From Candidatus Woesearchaeota archaeon (lineage in GTDB: Archaea > Nanobdellota > Nanobdellia > Woesearchaeales > JAHWIC01): a stretch of DNA of 14,532 nt. Shown in pieces: positions 12,352 through 14,532 of this stretch. The stretch lies in NCBI GenBank assembly GCA_019322485.1, contig JAHWIK010000034.1:1-14532 (forward strand), written 5' to 3'. The notes under the pieces are model-generated. The model was given only the letters and a program-made list of their open reading frames with translations. It searched no databases and was not told where the DNA came from. The translations under genes were made by a program, and so were the position numbers. Positions within the stretch are counted from its first letter, which is position 1. Every line of letters starts with the position of its first letter.

Positions 12352-12360
12352 TATTTAAAT
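12352..12360 (-). promoter_or_regulatory. Possible TATA box for the epimerase gene
   Basis: On the minus strand this reads ATTTAAATA, 37 nt before the start codon. A start site about 25 nt downstream would leave a leader of about 15 nt that contains the AGGGGAAA ribosome-site-like stretch. Confidence 0.4.
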
Positions 12361-12372
12361 CTTTCGGTTTTG

Positions 12373-12392
12373 TTACCACCAGATGGGGGTAA
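12373..12392 (+). promoter_or_regulatory. Palindrome in the epimerase-carA divergent region (possible operator)
   Basis: TTACCACC and GGGGGTAA form 8-bp arms with one mismatch around AGAT. The palindrome lies between the two divergent TATA-like boxes. Two direct TTTCGGT repeats (12362-12368 and 12404-12410, 42 bp apart) flank it. A regulator-binding site for carAB or the epimerase is inferred; no known operator is recognised. Confidence 0.35.
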
Positions 12393-12424
12393 TAAATAAA
12401 GAATTTCGGTCTCAAACCACAAAA

Positions 12425-12432
12425 TTTATAAA
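12425..12432 (+). promoter_or_regulatory. TATA box for carA-carB
   Basis: TTTATAAA ends 28 nt before ATG 12461 and follows an A-rich stretch that could serve as BRE. No SD lies between it and the start, so the carA message is probably leaderless or nearly so. Confidence 0.5.
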
Positions 12433-12460
12433 CTAGGACTCTTTTGTAATATTTCTTGAT

Positions 12461-13546
12461 ATGGCGGGGGAAAACAAGCGAATAAAACTTGTTCTGAAAG
12501 ACGGTTCTGTTTTCTACGGTTACTCATTCGGCGCTAAACAGTCTACTTCTGGTGAAGTTGTATTCAACACAGGGATGATGGGCTACCCTGAATCACTGAC
12601 AGACCCAAGCTACAGGGGCCAGATTCTAACTCTAACTTATCCTTTGGTAGGAAACTATGGTGTGCCTGACCACCAGAAAAAACAGGGCTTGTCAAAATAC
12701 TTTGAATCAAGCAAGATACAGGTGCAGGGCCTTGTTATATCAGACTACTCAAAAGACTACCACCATTGGAATGCTGTAAAAAGCCTTGACCAGTGGCTGA
12801 AGGAATTTAATATCCCAGGCATCTATGGTGTTGATACAAGAGAGCTTACAAAGAAGCTGAGAGAGAAAGGAACAATGCTGGGTAAGATCATCTATGAAGA
12901 TGATGTCGAAGTCACAGACCCTAATGAAAGAAACCTTGTAAGTGAGGTAAGCATAAGAAAGCCGGTTATATACAAAAAAGGAAGGATAAAGGTTGTTGTG
13001 ATTGACTGCGGCTGCAAGAACAACATAATAAGGAGTTTCTTAAACAGGGGTGTTACTGTAATAAAGGTTCCATGGGATTATGATTTTCTTAAGCTAAAAT
13101 TCCACGGCTTGTTTATATCAAACGGCCCTGGCGACCCAAAAAAAGCAGAGGAGACTATAACCAATATAAGAAGGGCTCTAAACAAGAACATTCCAACCTT
13201 TGGAATATGCCTTGGGAACCAGCTTCTAGCATTAGCAGCGGGTGCAGATACCTACAAGCTAAAGTACGGCCACAGAAGCCAAAACCAGCCATGCCAGGAA
13301 GAAGGGACCCCAAGATGCTACATAACATCGCAAAACCATGGCTTTGCAGTAAAAACAAAAACACTGCCAAATGACTGGGAGCCATGGTTCACAAATGTTA
13401 ATGACAACACAAATGAAGGCATAAGGCATAAGAGAAAACCTTTCTTCAGCATACAATTCCACCCAGAGGCATATCCTGGTCCTGTAGATACTGAATTTTT
13501 GTTTGATAGATTTATCGAGATACTCAAAAATGGCAAGAGAAGGTAA
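12461..13546 (+). CDS. carA: Carbamoyl-phosphate synthase small (glutaminase) subunit
   Basis: This complete 361-residue CarA has the N-terminal small-subunit domain (1 to about 150, with LKDGSVFYGYSFGA and GVDTRELTKKLREKG) and a class I glutamine amidotransferase domain (about 165-355). The oxyanion loop is SNGPGDP. The nucleophile is C250 in FGICLGNQLLALA, and H334/E336 in QFHPEA complete the triad. It releases ammonia from glutamine and channels it to CarB for pyrimidine and arginine synthesis. Blocks such as HW-A-(6-8)-WL, YGHRSQNQPC and ITSQNHGFAV resemble the eukaryotic CAD glutaminase more than typical archaeal CarA. The residue after CLG is N instead of the common H; it is not part of the triad. 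The gene overlaps carB by 17 bp. Confidence 0.97.
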   Translation: MAGENKRIKLVLKDGSVFYGYSFGAKQSTSGEVVFNTGMMGYPESLTDPSYRGQILTLTYPLVGNYGVPDHQKKQGLSKYFESSKIQVQGLVISDYSKDYHHWNAVKSLDQWLKEFNIPGIYGVDTRELTKKLREKGTMLGKIIYEDDVEVTDPNERNLVSEVSIRKPVIYKKGRIKVVVIDCGCKNNIIRSFLNRGVTVIKVPWDYDFLKLKFHGLFISNGPGDPKKAEETITNIRRALNKNIPTFGICLGNQLLALAAGADTYKLKYGHRSQNQPCQEEGTPRCYITSQNHGFAVKTKTLPNDWEPWFTNVNDNTNEGIRHKRKPFFSIQFHPEAYPGPVDTEFLFDRFIEILKNGKRR

Positions 13547-14532
13547 GGTAGGAAAGGTAATCATATTAGGAAGCGGAAGCATCAAGATAGGCGAAGCTGG
13601 TGAGTTTGACTACTCTGGTTCTCAAGCAATAAAGGCAATGAAAGAAGAGAAAATAAAAACTGTTCTTGTTAACCCAAATATTGCAACAATCCAGACCTCT
13701 GAGCACCTGGCAGATAAAATCTATTTTATCCCAATAACCCCTTACTTTGTTGAAAAGATAATCCAAAAGGAAAAGCCGGATGGAATCCTGCTGAGCTTTG
13801 GCGGGCAGACTGCACTAAACTGCGGTGTAGAGCTCGAACAGCAAGGAATCCTAAAAAAATATGGTGTAAGGGTCCTTGGGACTCCTGTTAGAGCAATAAT
13901 CAATACAGAGGACAGAGACCTGTTTGTGCAGAGATTAAAAGAGATAGATGTCAAGGTGCCGGACAGTTATGCTGTAAATTCGGTAAATCATGCACTAAAG
14001 GCAGCAAAAAGGATAGGCTATCCAGTTATGATAAGGGTTGCGTATGCCTTGGGCGGCAAAGGTTCAGGCATAGCATTTAGTGAACACGAACTGACAGAAG
14101 TGGCAAAAAAAGCATTCTCATTTGCGAAACAAATCCTGGTAGAGAAATACCTTGGGGGCTGGAAAGAGGTGGAGTATGAGGTTGTAAGGGACAAGTATGA
14201 CAACTGCATAACAGTCTGTAATATGGAAAACTTCGACCCAATGGGAATCCACACAGGAGAAAGCATAGTTGTAGCGCCTTCCCAAACCTTGACAAACGCA
14301 GAATACCACAAGCTAAGGGAAATCTCAACAAGGGTTGTAAGGCACATTGGCATAGTGGGTGAATGCAACATCCAGATTGCATTAGACCCAAAATCCGAGG
14401 AATATAGAGTAATAGAAGTCAACGCAAGACTAAGCAGAAGCTCTGCATTAGCATCAAAAGCAACAGGCTATCCATTAGCATTTATAGCAGCAAAACTTGC
14501 ATTAGGTTATTCCCTGACAGAACTGCAGAATT
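13530..14532 (+). CDS. carB: Carbamoyl-phosphate synthase large subunit, N-terminal part (3' end outside window)
   Basis: ATG 13530 opens a frame that runs to the window edge, giving the first 334 of an expected 1050-1080 residues: the pre-ATP-grasp and most of the first ATP-grasp domain, which phosphorylates bicarbonate. Visible blocks are GSGSIKIGEAGEFDYSGSQ (14-32), FGGQTALNCGVEL, R169 before the Gly-rich loop YALGGKG (172-178), and EVNARLSRSSALASK with metal/ATP ligands E296 and N298 and R300. The wording of GWKEVEYEVVRD, NMENFDPMGIHTGES and VVAPSQTL is that of eukaryotic CAD/CPS1 and Bacteroidetes CarB, not of ordinary archaeal CarB. GAGAT about 8 nt upstream, inside carA, may serve as ribosome site. 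Its frame is shifted by +1 relative to carA across the 17-bp overlap. Confidence 0.96.
   Translation, partial: MAREGKVGKVIILGSGSIKIGEAGEFDYSGSQAIKAMKEEKIKTVLVNPNIATIQTSEHLADKIYFIPITPYFVEKIIQKEKPDGILLSFGGQTALNCGVELEQQGILKKYGVRVLGTPVRAIINTEDRDLFVQRLKEIDVKVPDSYAVNSVNHALKAAKRIGYPVMIRVAYALGGKGSGIAFSEHELTEVAKKAFSFAKQILVEKYLGGWKEVEYEVVRDKYDNCITVCNMENFDPMGIHTGESIVVAPSQTLTNAEYHKLREISTRVVRHIGIVGECNIQIALDPKSEEYRVIEVNARLSRSSALASKATGYPLAFIAAKLALGYSLTELQN

Noticed and set aside
1..14532. CRISPR array, insertion sequence, rRNA or prophage genes
   Set aside because: No regularly spaced repeats, transposase or integrase motifs, rRNA blocks or phage structural genes are seen on either strand.

Overview
The window looks like an AT-rich archaeal genome segment. 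It carries a complete archaeal/vacuolar-type (A/V-type) ATP synthase cluster in the archaeal order H-I-K-E-C-F-A-B-D. Arginine is mostly AGA/AGG, ATA isoleucine is common, and Shine-Dalgarno (SD) sites are of the GGAG/GGTGAT type. Several genes instead start 22-28 nt after a TATA-like box, as in leaderless archaeal transcripts. The compact spacing and small hypothetical proteins would suit a DPANN-like or other small-genome archaeon, but no rRNA is present and the lineage is inference.

Layout. Bases 1-342 are the C-terminus of a glutamate dehydrogenase. Four bases later the ATP synthase cluster begins: atpH, atpI, atpK, atpE, atpC, atpF (347-5244), then atpA-atpB (5485-8656), then atpD (8877-9488). 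A 46-codon membrane micro-gene (9485-9625) overlaps the atpD stop. Next come a tandem-CBS protein and a cysteine-flanked helix-turn-helix regulator (9649-10388). A small zinc-ribbon gene (minus strand) and an orphan gene with a transglutaminase-like Cys/His pattern (plus strand) diverge from one intergenic region. A minus-strand sugar-nucleotide epimerase (11289-12314) and carA-carB (12461 to the end, carB cut off) diverge from another.

How the genes work together. K and I form the ion-translocating membrane sector, E and H the peripheral stalks, C, D and F the central rotor, and A and B the catalytic head. The two-hairpin K subunit keeps the full set of residues that bind Na+ in the Enterococcus hirae rotor, so a Na+-coupled enzyme is likely. 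Subunit C has an unusual N-terminal extension of about 66 residues: four N-glycosylation sequons, then a transmembrane helix. This would anchor a normally soluble rotor-cap protein to the membrane or c-ring.

Non-coding structure is the other striking feature. Two related elements of about 115-145 nt, each able to fold into a compact four-way junction, sit exactly before atpA and after atpB, so they bracket the two genes whose products are present in three copies per complex. A 13-bp perfect hairpin closes atpK, the gene for the multi-copy ring subunit, and a long imperfect hairpin lies just before atpE. Together these suggest RNA-level tuning of subunit stoichiometry, although a dispersed repeat family is an alternative. 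At the right end, carA and carB read like the eukaryotic CAD / Bacteroidetes type of carbamoyl-phosphate synthetase rather than the usual archaeal type, pointing to horizontal transfer.
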